Assembly (NCBI GenBank): GCA_022457155.1
Contig: JAJGOT010000572.1
Span: 455,088 to 519,087, forward strand
Reading direction: 5' to 3'
Source of the DNA: Cladopsammia gracilis
Taxonomy: Eukaryota > Cnidaria > Anthozoa > Scleractinia > Dendrophylliidae
DNA: 64,000 nt
Part shown: piece after piece, positions 1 to 10,106 of the stretch
Position numbering within the stretch: position 1 is the first letter of the stretch
Layout: every line of letters starts with the position of its first letter
Position numbers and translations under genes: made by a program
Notes under the pieces: model-generated
What the model saw: the letters and a program-made list of their open reading frames with translations, nothing else
What the model was told of the DNA's origin: nothing
The model's database searches: none

Positions 1-2198
1 CATGTTTCAGCAACGCATCCCAACTCAAGCCTGGACTGGTGTAATAGTCTGCCATGTCTAAGCCGTAGTTTTTGAGGCATGCTTTTCTAAAGTTCTCATA
101 CACGTCTGCTAGGAGAAGGGTGTCTGTTAGAAGATAAAGATCGTGATAATTTCTGAGATTCTTGCATTCGGAGGCATCCCACACTCGTAGAGCATGCTTG
201 TAGTCTTCATCACTGTTGTGCTCTTTTTTGAGCTTGCTGTAGAAGGCCTCTTTTGGGGGCAAAGACTCTTTTTCAAACCGCTCGAAATAGTCCATGTACT
301 CATAAGGGTAGACACCCTTTCGGAGGAGAAGGCTTCTTTTTGCTGGATCGGCTTCGTGTTGTTTTGTAATCTCAAAGTCCTCTGTCTTGTTTGATGCAAC
401 AAGGCTATTGAGACTTGATTGCAAGAACTGGCAACTGTCTATGAACCTCAGCTTGCCTAGGGAGAAAGAGATGTACTTCTCCATGTTATTGGGGATGCAT
501 TTCAGATCAGAACCAACCTCTGCGATTTGTTGCATCAGGTGATGAGCGTCATAGCCTTTCAAGTTATGGAAAACAACTGGTATGATTGTTTTCTTGGGGT
601 TGATTCAGAAGTAACTTCTGTTGCAATTGTTGTGAGCCGTGCCGCGGAATTTACCTGAAATGTGGCAGTGGTCTCTTACTGCGTCTCTATAACTTTCGCG
701 TAATAGAGGCTCACCACAGAAGAAAGTCATCTTCGATGATACCATCAGGCTTTGGCTTTCTTGGGTGCCACTTGTCGATGATATAGTTGCCATTATCGTC
801 TTGTGTAGTGAGTTGGAGGACTTATAGTAACACCTGTTTGTACTTCTGTGTACTTTACTGCAGTACTCTCCTGTGGTTGGGTCGAAGACCTCTATCTCAT
901 CTCTTACGTTGTGACGGATCAAGACTTTGTGGCAGATGTTGCATTCGATGGCTGTGTGGAAGTCCCTCCAGTCTTTCTTTGTCATTTGTAATGGAGCCTT
1001 ATGCATGAGTGCTTCCCTTATTTCCCTTTCCACTCCAAGAAGGGCAGTGAAAACCTCTCGTATAGAGTTCTCGCCTCTGTGGCATCCATCCAACCTGACA
1101 ACAACGAGGCTGAAGCCACAGGGTTTGTGAATCTCGGTCTTAGTGGTGCTGCTTTGTTCTGCGAATGGTATGCATGTGTTTATCTTCTCTATAAGGTTCT
1201 CACAATCGGCATAATTTATATTATGAATGGTGCCTTCATCTGTTTTTGAAAGTTCTCAAAATGGAGGATGTGTTCGCCTTTCTTTGGCATGTCGGTTCTA
1301 ACTGGGCGACCAGCAGCTCCTTTGCAAAGAGAGATGATCCTCAAGGACTGTATTAGATGAGAAGCCTTGCAAGTATCTCTCACAGACGTGAACCTGGTTG
1401 TCTGTGGTGTGTTGTTCACGAAGAAGCCTGCTTAGACTCTTGATATAGCAGTAGTGGTTGCTGTATTCGCCGGTATATGGATCTATCTTGGAAAGGAGCA
1501 TTACGTTGACTCGTGGAATTTCCTGACCTTCCATATCGCTAACATGGTAGATGACTACTTTTCCATTTTCCCGACCAAAGACATTGATTGCAATGTCATT
1601 CAGCTTCTCGACCTTTGGTGGTATTTCATGCAGTGGTGTTGGAAATGAAATGCCTGTGAAGTCAAAGCCATCGTTTGTTGGATATTTACTTGGTCTGTAT
1701 GAATGCACCACATCTATGGTTGGAAAAAGTGCTGCTCTCAAAGCTCCTCGTAAACAAGCATGATCTCTGTTTCTGATGTTTATAATGGCTTGTTTTGCTT
1801 TAAGCTTTGGAGGAAGAGGGATATACGAGCCGCCTCTTATTGGTATATTTCTCACAACATCGAGATAAACGGTTAAAACCCCGTCAACAACCCATCCTGA
1901 GCCGTTTTCTATTTCAGCATTAAGCTTGTTCATGACCGATCCTTGATCAAAGGTGTTAATGAGTATTACCACATCCTGTCTTAAGAAGGAGTCAGTATAT
2001 TCTACACCATTATTTGTATCCTTTTTAAGCCTAACCATCATAGTGTAACTAAGCTTTAATGGCCCTAAATGATCAACTTCTAATCCAATTACTCTAAGAA
2101 GCTCAGGCTCGATTAATTTGTGAAATATAACTAAATCCTTCACATGGTAGTTAGCAGGAGGATTCATCAAATAACTGTGCAGCCAGTTTCGAAAACTG
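1..2198 (-). pseudogene. Broken type-B DNA polymerase gene, copy B (virus-like mobile element); runs off the left edge
   Basis: Read on the minus strand from about 2198 to 1. Visible in order: an N-terminal region (FRNWLHSY..., GSGWVVDGVLTVYLD, GGSYIPLPP), a conserved core (INIRNRDHACL, RPSKYPTNDGFDFTGI), a C2H2-like cluster (about 1380-1310), a degenerate Exo I site (YADCENL, about 1210), an endonuclease-VII-like module (CGEP, RDHCHISGKFRGTAHNNCN, about 700-620), and Exo II-like FHNLKGYDAHH (about 575-540). The exonuclease domain continues past base 1. Family knowledge: this layout belongs to protein-primed or 'organellar and viral' type-B polymerases carried by Polinton/adintovirus-like elements in invertebrate genomes. 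It is broken: the frame shifts near 1300 and again near 1220, and a TGA at 605-607 sits where copy A has an arginine codon. Its 5' end is fused to the exonuclease part of copy A near 2200. Confidence 0.75.
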
Positions 2199-4301
2199 AC
2201 AGTTTCGTCGCTGACGTGTTCCATTTTGAGTTTGCTATAGAACGCGTCCTCTGGCAGCGCCTCCTCCTCGAACCATTCCCAAGAGTCCATGTGCTCGTAT
2301 GGGTAGATTTCTTTTTGCAGAAGTAGCTTGAGTTTATTGGGGTCCTTTTCATAATCCCCCACGATTATGAAGGACTCTGGTCTGTTTGATTTGACCAGGT
2401 TGTCGAGGCCTGACTGCATGAACTGGCAGCTGTCAATGAACCTTAAGTTGCCTAGGGAGAAAGATACGTACTTCTCCATGTTAGTTGGGATGCAATTCAG
2501 ATCAGTCTTGACTTCAGCTATACCACTTATGATGTGATGTGCATCGTAGCCCTTAAAATTGTGAAACACAACAGGGATTATCACATTTTCCAGGTTGATT
2601 CTAAAATAGTTCACATTACAAGATCTATGGGCAGCGCCTTGATATTTGCCTGTGATGTGGCAGTGATCTCTGACAGAATCTCTGAAAAATTTTCTGACTT
2701 AAGGCTCACCACAGAAGAGACAGTCATCCTGTTGAAAGTGATAGCCGCCTTGTGAAAATTTTCTTTGGTTTCTTGGGCCAACAAAGGGAAAAGACCCAAG
2801 CATATCTGTTTGATCGTCTTGGATAAATGTCTCAAAATAGTTTGAGTAGCATTTATTGGTTTTCAATGAACCAGTCCTGCATACTCTCCAGTGTTTGGAT
2901 CATAGATCTCAATAGCATCCTAGAAATTGTTTTTGTATAGTGTTTTGCTGCAGATGTGACATTCTGATGCATTGTTGTAGTCTGCCCAGTTTTCCCTTGT
3001 CATGTGAATGTTCTTCCTTATATGGAGCTCCTCCCTCCTCCCTCCTCCTCTATTATCCGGATGTAGTAAAGAAAGTCCTTCACGGTGTTCTCACCTCTGT
3101 GGACATAGGGACCCGTTGATTCACCATCAGAACGGACAGCCATAAATCTGAAGCCACAAGGAGTGTGCACTTCTGTTTTGGTTGTACTGCTTGCTGATGG
3201 ATCTGATTTGCAGCCTTGGATTTTTGTCACTAGACTTTCGAAGTCTGCATAGATAACCCAGGGCACCTTCATCTTGTTTTGATAGTTCTCGAACTTAGGA
3301 ATGTTTTGACCCTCTTTTGGCATTTCAACCTTAGTTGCAGGCCGACCTTTGATGCCTCTACAGTAAAAGAGATGGTCATCGAGAACGCGTTGTGATGAAA
3401 ACGGATAAAGACATCTATCACAGAAGAAAAGCATATTTCCTGTGTTGTATTGATTTTAAAAAAGTCTGTTGAGACTTATTAAATAGCAGTAGTGTGAGTT
3501 GTTATCGTCGGTTATAAGCATTAGGTTAATCCTTCTTGTGTCAGGATTTTCTACTTGGCTTATTGTAAGGGCAACTACTCTATTGTCTTCCCACCCAAAG
3601 ACACTTAGAGCAAGATTGTTTAATCTTTCAACTTCGGAGATTTCATTCAAGGGCATTGGAAAAGAAATCCCAGTGAAGCCTAATCCGTCATTTGTCGGGT
3701 ATTTGCTAGGTCTGTCTGAATGTTTTGCATCTGGGGTAGGAAATAATGCTGCTCGTAAAGCCCATCATAAGCATTGTTCATCTCTATTTTTTATGTTTAT
3801 GATAGCTTGTTTATTTCTCAACTCAAAAGAAAGAGGAATGTATCCGCCACCTTTTACAACTTGAAATCTAGCAAAATCAAGATAAACCTTATCTACTCTT
3901 TCAATAACCCAACCTGATCCATAGCTTACCCATGTTGCCACTTCTTCAAAAATTGAGTTGATAACGTCATCTATTTGTTTACTTATTTCCGCTGCGTTGA
4001 AGTGTGTTACTGGAAATGGGTCGGCTTGCTTGAAGTAATGTTGAATTCTTTCTGATCCGTTTACACCTTCCTTTGCTAAGTGAATTGACGCAGTCATATT
4101 CACTTTAACTGGGCCCAGTTCCAAGACCTCTCTCCCAATAGCTCGAACTATAGTGAGTTTGTTCTCCTTGGTGAACAATCTAAGATCTTTTATGGGGTAG
4201 TCAACAGGGACAGACATTTTATAGCTTTGAAGCCAATCCCAAAAAGGCTTTTCCAGCCGATTCAAGTGAAGCACAGTAGCCATCGCCATATATAAGGGCA
4301 A
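2199..4301 (-). pseudogene. Broken type-B DNA polymerase gene, copy A (head-to-tail with copy B)
   Basis: Read from about 4301 to 2199 on the minus strand, with the same module order as copy B. It starts with FWDWLQSYKMSVPVDYPIKD, aligning with copy B's FRNWLHSY start, then YGSGWVIERVDKVYLDFARF, INIKNRDEQCL, RPSKYPTNDGLGFTG, a C2H2-like FFCDRCLYPFSSQRVLDDHLFYC cluster around 3430-3365 (given here without joining frames), and Exo I (VIYADFESLV, about 3260-3230). An endonuclease-VII-like module follows (CLFCGEP and RDHCHITGKYQGAAH, about 2730-2620), then Exo II (FHNFKGYDAHHI, about 2570-2535). In-frame stops near 3763 and 3455 and further frame changes between 3020 and 2620 make it non-coding as a whole. 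The exonuclease stops abruptly near 2200 after FYSKLKMEH, where copy B begins. No palm-domain motifs are present in either copy within the window. Confidence 0.75.
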
Positions 4302-5017
4302 ACCATTTCTTCAGTTGGCATGACCCCACCATAAAATACTAACTTGTCTCGAGTAGGGGCCTCACACGGCAAGTAGTATGGGGGTTACCTATTCGGCATC
4401 CTGGAAGTGGGGTCGGAGATCTGGGGTGGGGCGGGGGTGGGGCCGAATAGGTTAGGCTACCAGGCTCCTATTACACAATGAAGGCAACAGCCTTGCAAGT
4501 AATATCCTGATGAAACACAAATACAGAAGAAACAAATATTTTGTAACCAACAAGCATTCATTTATCATTAAGAAATACATATTTGTTCTAATTACCATCT
4601 GTTAATGTTGTATGAGTGGTAGTCTGATCAGTAACTACCAGAAGCCAATAATTTAATGTTATAGAGATTTATACCAAAACATTTCAGTCTTCTTGAAAGT
4701 TTCAAGGGCGTGCAAAATTTGGGTTCTGCTTGAATTGTTTCCAAAATCTTGAAGGGGGTTTATTATTTTACTGGCGTGTTCATGCAGATTCTTGTGAAAG
4801 GTTGCTTAAATGTTCAAATTCTAGTACTTTTTTTTCCATTGGGCTTGTTACTCACAAGACAAGCTGCACTATCCAGTGATGTACATGTATTGTGCTCGCA
4901 AAAAAAAAATAACGCTGATTTCTGATGTTCGTAATACTTGCAAAGACCATTAATTTGATACCCCTTTAAATGATGTTGCTTTAACCTGACATTACTGACA
5001 TCAATATTTTTTTTCAG
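4302..5017. other. Intergenic, no gene seen
   Basis: Upstream of polymerase copy A. It holds a G-rich tract (about 4410-4450) and AT-rich sequence. I see no open reading frame of recognisable family and no clear transposon ends. Confidence 0.5.
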
Positions 5018-5082
5018 AATAAATCTAAATCCAGAAAGAAGGCCAAAAGACAGCCTGGTATTAAAGAGATGTTTGCAAAAGG
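5018..5082 (+). CDS. Candidate orphan exon, basic with a PIP-box-like tail
   Basis: A strong 3' splice site (T-rich tract ending TTTTTTTTCAG at 5017) precedes a 65-nt open segment and a 5' splice-like G|GTTAGT at 5083. The frame reads NKSKSRKKAKRQPGIKEMFAKG. The stretch QPGIKEMF resembles a PCNA-interacting (PIP) box (Q-x-x-hydrophobic-x-x-hydrophobic-aromatic) preceded by a basic patch. No partner exon was found on either side, so this may be a relic from a transposon or a chance match. Confidence 0.25.
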
Positions 5083-5622
5083 GTTAGTGTGGTCTGTATA
5101 CTTAGAATTGAAATGATGCTAAAACTAATATTTCATACTCATGACAAAAAAAAATCCAAGATTAATTTTTCACATGAACTGCAGATTATTTTCCACGATG
5201 AACCTATGGAATGCAAATGATAGTTTCATGAGTTGTCATTTTCTCTGTGCTTCTATATCTGTTATTCACTTGTCTTGCATTCTTTGCCAAAAAAAGCCCT
5301 CAGGGCGCTCTCATTGGTGTAACGGGTATATATTAACCGCGCCCTGCTTAATTTGGCATCTTTTGGCGGAAAACCATGCAGTGGAAAGCTTGCTTTTGTT
5401 GTTTGCACCAACGCCAAACACAGATCATGGCTGGCCAAGACATCGCTGTTCAACTACCAGGCAATTTGAGCACAACACACCGGCTATGGCCCAGTTGTTT
5501 TCCTCTTGGTGTTATTTAGCGTATTTAAATTCTTCAAGCACATTTGTTGGGATTCCGTCTGTCGCCCTTCACGTCTAGAAGCAAGTTTTCTCCTCAAAGC
5601 TTTTGCTTGTATTGCTATTTTA

Positions 5623-6082
5623 GGCCCTGACCACACTAATCCGTTTTCAAAAGTCTCCGTTTTCATTTGAAGAAAACGAAGCAAAATATTTTCGCCCACA
5701 CTAGCGTTTTTGCATTGTTTTCACCTGTCCACACTAAAGCAGTTGAAAACAATGAAAACAACTGGGACCAAGGATTGCGCATGTGTTAAAGGTAATAGAT
5801 GCTCCGATTTGGACTGGAACCAATGGCTCTTTACGTCATTATTTTTAAAAGTCTCCGTTTTCACCTGTCCACACTAGAGATTTTACATCACTGTTTTCAC
5901 CTATCCACACTAGAAACGAAGCGTTTTCAAAACAATGCGTTTTCAAAAGTCTCCACTTTTGAAACCATTTTCGAAAGTCTCCGTTTTCATCAGCATTTTC
6001 GGATGTTTTAGTATGGACGATAGGCGAAAACGCAACAAAACATATGCGTTTTTAACGAAAACGCATTAGTGTGGTCGGGGCC
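5623..6082. mobile_element. MITE with GGCCC...GGGCC-type ends and TTA target duplication (PIF/Harbinger-like)
   Basis: The left end GGCCCTGACCACACTAAT and the right end ATTAGTGTGGTCGGGGCC are inverted repeats. They are flanked by TTA on both sides (5620-5622 and 6083-6085), the duplication size of PIF/Harbinger transposons. The interior is built from repeats of 'GTTTTCAAAAGTCTCCGTTTTCA' fragments and contains no gene. A second, truncated copy of the same family lies at about 34034-34325. Confidence 0.7.
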
Positions 6083-6382
6083 TTAGTTTCTCTTGGTCGA
6101 CTCGTGGATTGTCCTAGGTTTAGGTTCGGTCTAGCACATGGTCCCCAAAAATTTCATTAGTTTTATATGCTTTGCCTCTTTGTCTTGCACATGTGTGTTT
6201 AGATCATCAAAGGAATTAAGAATTACCCTGTTTATGTTTCTGTTTCATTTCACAGTGCCCCGTTTTGGTGGTTAGTTTTTTCATTCTGTGGGATCTTTTG
6301 ACACATTTATACAGAGTTTATTCGTCAAGCCTCCTAGCATCTTCGGACATTTATTCAGATTTGGAAATGTGGCTCTGTAGAC

Positions 6383-6630
6383 TTAGGTCCATTTATAGAG
6401 AGTGCATCGAGTCTCTGATTAGCTTCAGGTCGGGTTTACCAAAGGTTTGTGTAGTTCTGTGGGTTTTAGGTCCATTTATAGAGAGCTTTTTCGTGTCTTT
6501 GATTGGCTTCGGGCCCTGTTCAGGGAAGTGTTGTGTAGCCCTGTGGGCTTTAGGTCTGTTTATAGAGAGCTGGTTCGAGTCTGATTGGCTTCGGGTCCGT
6601 TTTCAGAGACATTTTGTGAATCAGTGAAAC
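6383..6630. repeat. Three-copy 84-bp tandem repeat upstream of the signal-peptide exon
   Basis: The phrase TAGGTCCATTTATAGAGAG begins at 6383 and 6467 and, as a variant, at 6551: a period of 84 bp with substitutions. It ends about 135 bp before the proposed start codon, so it lies in the promoter or 5' UTR region of the large gene. Each unit contains a TTTATAGAG stretch that is TATA-like, but no promoter activity can be shown from sequence alone. Confidence 0.6.
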
Positions 6631-6764
6631 ATAGACTTCAATTTTTTAGTATAAAAGACGGGTCGAAAATTTCATTTCATACGCACATTAACAATCTTAA
6701 AATATTGCTTTGTTTGTTCTTCAGATCTAACGATAAAGTGAATGATGTAAATGTGATCATCAGG

Positions 6765-6825
6765 ATGTCAAACCACATGATCTTTCTTTACTTCATGTTT
6801 GTCCTTTTATTTGGCCATTCTACAG
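6765..6825 (+). CDS. Large C1q-Ig-cadherin gene, exon 1 (signal peptide)
   Basis: ATG at 6765 opens a short, very hydrophobic segment (MSNHMIFLYFMFVLLFGHST), a typical signal peptide. The exon ends at a consensus donor (TACAG|GTAAGAG) after 61 nt, phase 1. The frame is open upstream to 6585, but the stretch before 6765 shows no family resemblance, and a T-rich tract ending TTCAG at 6724 looks like a 3' splice site in the 5' UTR, so 6765 (or the in-frame ATG at 6777) is the preferred start. Joining to the exon at 7652 makes the codon G|CA (Ala) and keeps the frame open. The product is therefore predicted to enter the secretory pathway. Confidence 0.65.
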
Positions 6826-7651
6826 GTAAGAGAATCGAGCCCTTTATAGAGCTCCTAATTATGCAACGGTGACTTTGACTGGAAATGGCATGACATTTAA
6901 TATCCTTCCTTTATGTGTTTCGAAGTATTTTCTCGCGCTCTTTTTATGTTTTCTACACTTTTTAGTCCTCTAGTCTCTTTGGTGTGTGTGCATCTCCACT
7001 ATAACATATTGAGCTAGCATGCGCAGAGTTTTATGTGCCTTTTCTGTGGGCTTTAAGAGTAATTTTCAAAAAATAATACTCAAATCTGCAAAGGACCACA
7101 AACGATAATGCTGTAAACGATACGTAGGATCTACGAAAGGCCTAATCAGCCAAAAAATGAACAAACGTAACCGACAGGCTGGAAGGCTGATCTGACTACG
7201 TAAAAAAGTAGATTTTGCGAGACACCAATACGACAGAAACCGATAAAGCAGGGTAGAAACCACAGACAGCTGTTTCACCCTGTTTGGGGCTCATCAGTGC
7301 AGTGTAGCCTGTAGCAAACTAAGAACGACAACAATGCAGTCGTAAATAGATTGCACAATGATCCATACACAATATAAAATTTCTTACCTTGGAACCAACT
7401 TGTCACCTGCATCACGCGTGCCACATCACGTGTTGCATGGAATGCTTGTTCCCCTGCATCACACGTGCCACATCACATGTTATGGGGAACATGCGATGCA
7501 GGTGACAAGTTGATGCAAAACTGACTTACCTCTATTTACACATTTCGTTTAAAAGCCTTGTATTATCATGTTCTCCTTTTGATTAAATAATAGCTATCTA
7601 TTATACATGAGAACCATAGCCATAACACTTTTTTACTGTTATTACTCACAG
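6826..7651 (+). other. Intron 1 with a foldback repeat
   Basis: Bounded by GTAAGAG and TTACTCACAG. It includes a foldback at 7396-7512 (CAACTTGTCACCTGCATC and its inverse), and a phrase around 7265-7310 (CCCTGTTTGGGGCTCATCAG) of the kind often seen at Penelope-like element edges. No coding exon was recognised. Confidence 0.6.
7396..7512. repeat. 117-bp foldback (hairpin) element in intron 1
   Basis: The two 18-bp ends CAACTTGTCACCTGCATC and GATGCAGGTGACAAGTTG are perfect inverse complements. The interior repeats CATCACACGTGCCACATCA-type phrases on both sides of the centre. Likely a tiny non-autonomous MITE. Confidence 0.6.
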
Positions 7652-9410
7652 CATTTCTTGAGGTGGGAGTTTCCAGTTATCTAGGGAGCACAGTCCATCA
7701 TATGCCTGATGTTGGGTGGACTTTGGTGAAACCGTGGAGTGTCACTTCACGAAAAGGATTCTTTGAGGTTGCCGCTTCCGGAGGAAAGGGCTTCTCTGAT
7801 GGTTTTGTTACACCCAAACCAGCAATATACTTTGTCGCTCTTAATCTACTTATGGTGAACACAGGTGATGGATTTTTAAAAGCGACTTTGGTGATAAACG
7901 GCGGGTTCCATGAAACAAGTGGAATTTCAGGTGTGTACAGTAATACGACTTTAGAAAGGATGTTAAGTCTTTCAGGTTTTCTGCGCCTTTATGAAAATGA
8001 TGTGTTAGCCTTGTATCTTCATGGTTCTATGGGAGCATTGCTGCGTGACAGCACTTTTTCGGTTGTCCAGATTTCACGCATAGGGTCTGTGCCGGGTTTT
8101 CATGCAGTGTTATCAAGTGACCAAGCTATTGAAACCCAGAAGAAGACCCGGCTTGAGAACTGGAGAGCAAGCGGAACTAAAGGTTTGTTCAGTATGCACA
8201 GTGGAGCATCACCCTCCGTTGGACTGTTCTGTGCAATTCTTGAAGGAATTCACCTGTTTACTTCCAACATCAACGTCGAATCTAACAACCAATTAACTCG
8301 CTGCCGTCTTGCCATTATTTTGAACTCCAACACTACATTAGTTCAAAAGCATTCATCTGGAGCAATGAAGTATTCCACTGGTGTGACTGGAATGTTTTAC
8401 CTGAACCGCGGGGATTGTGTTGAACTGCGTATTGAGTCAATAAGTGCTGGAATCCTAACAGTCCAATCGGGCAGCAGTTACTCGGGCCTTTTTCTCGGAA
8501 TAAAAAGAGAAACTGCTCCTCAATTTTCAGTCAGTTTTACATGCGGATAACCAAGCAGGAAAGACCGCTGGATGGAACAGGGTGGAAAACTGGAGCATTA
8601 GCAGCTCACAGCGGAATTTTCAGTCACACGATATGATTTTGAAGAAAACTCGCAGTACGTTTCATTCTAGCGCTGATGGAATTTTCTTAGTGACAGCTCT
8701 GGTAAATACCAATGTTTCACATTCATTAAACAGGAGTTCGGATTATTTGCTTGTTGCTATCAACGACGTTCCCACTGGTTTAACCGGTAACGGTGGAATT
8801 TCAGCTGAGAAGACGCTGTCATCAGGTCCAAGTTCACTAAGTGTAACTGGCGTTCTTTGGCTTGAGAAAGGAGACACACTGACTGTTTACATCCACAACG
8901 ATGTTCGTGACAAGAAAATAATAGATGGGTTTTTTGGTGTTTCATTGGTTTCCTACGACTGGCCAGGTGTTGCAGCAACGCTAAAGGAATCCACATCTCT
9001 CAATTCCCAAGGATGGACGAAAGTTACATCGTGGAAAACATGTAACGTCTCTGGCTTGTTCTCGTTTGACAACGCGTTTTTTGCAACCAAGGGAGTTTAT
9101 CGAACACATCTTAAAGGTACTTACTTCGTGTCTTGTAACGTAATTTTTAAGGGTAACGCTAGGGGCAACTTGTCAGTTATGATAGCCATTGACGACGTAA
9201 TTGATACCGGGAATGGCCTGTTCTCACTGAACGAAAATCCAAAGCGATATACGACTTTAAATGTTGCTGGTTCTATTAAACTTAGAAAGGGTCAAAATAT
9301 CTCCGTCTACGTGGCGACCACTGAATCATCCTGGAGCATTTCCATGGAAACGGGTTTCTCATTGGTATTGGTTGGAGCGAAAACCCTTTCTACCCCTGGA
9401 TTCTTTGCAG
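7652..9410 (+). CDS. Large C1q-Ig-cadherin gene, exon 2 (C1q/TNF-like repeats 1-4, one frameshift)
   Basis: Acceptor TTACTCACAG|CATTT and donor TTTGCAG|GTAAGAA bound 1,759 nt, phases 1 and 1. It encodes four repeats of about 140-150 residues. Each has a tryptophan-containing start (GWTLVKPW, RLENW, GWNRVENW, GWTKVTSW), a central G-x-Y/F-F-V-x-x-N strand (AIYFVALNLLM, GTYFVSCNVIF), a basic-Gly-Gln turn (LRKGQNISVYV) and a closing S-F-S-V/L strand (DSTFSVVQIS, TGFSLVLVG). This is the beta-jelly-roll pattern of C1q/TNF-like domains. The repeats are linked by PGFxAVL-type phrases. The frame shifts by one near 8520: frame 1 stops at 8548 while the repeat continues in the adjacent frame (HADNQAGKTAGWN). 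Possible causes are an assembly error, an allele-specific lesion or pseudogenisation. I saw no plausible intron that would resolve it. N-glycosylation sequons are frequent. Confidence 0.7.
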
Positions 9411-10106
9411 GTAAGAATCGTAAATTAAAATTCATACATATCACTCAATTATTTTTATTCCTCTTCGATTCAATACTTTTTTTAATACTCTCGCTTTCCC
9501 GAACATTTAAATGAACTTTTTTTTAACAAACAAGACAGTCGCCATTTTACATTCAATTTAAATATGAATTCATTTAACTGGTATACAGAAATAATCTACG
9601 GTCGATAAGATGTTTTTCTTCGTCACAAATAAAACGTTTTTATTGTGCGTGTGCTATACATTAAGCAGGATTTACGTCATTCCGAAGACTGAAATGTTGT
9701 TGCCTGGCAGTATAACTTCATATAACTATACCGACAACGTATACGACAGACATCGGACTGGAATTGAAATTCTCCTTGGTACCATAACTACACCAGTTTC
9801 ACTAAATACAGTATACTAGTGTATTTAAGTAGGTTACGTTACATAGAATGTTGCAGATACCAATAAATGTGGCAATTTGTAGGAAGGGTTAAAGCCAAAA
9901 CCACTCGAACTTTTTCATCACGTCATGTCAGTAGCAGGTGCTAGTGTTTATTTTTCATTAACCTGCAGTGATGAAATAGTGTATTCTTTTTTTTGCTGGA
10001 TGGTTTGTTTGTTGTTTTTCTTTTTTTTTACACCAAGCGCGGCCACTTAAAACGCTGTGTTCATCACACGAAAAACAATGCATGTTCTTTTTTTTTTATT
10101 CGTCAG
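9411..10106 (+). other. Intron 2
   Basis: Begins GTAAGAATCG and ends in a long T-rich tract with TTATTCGTCAG. It is AT-rich and no other feature was recognised. The codon split G|TT (Val) restores a GFFAV linker identical in form to the linkers between the other repeats. Confidence 0.65.

Noticed and set aside
5141..5578. Plus-strand ORF of 145 codons
   Set aside because: No family resemblance, unremarkable composition, no splice or promoter support.
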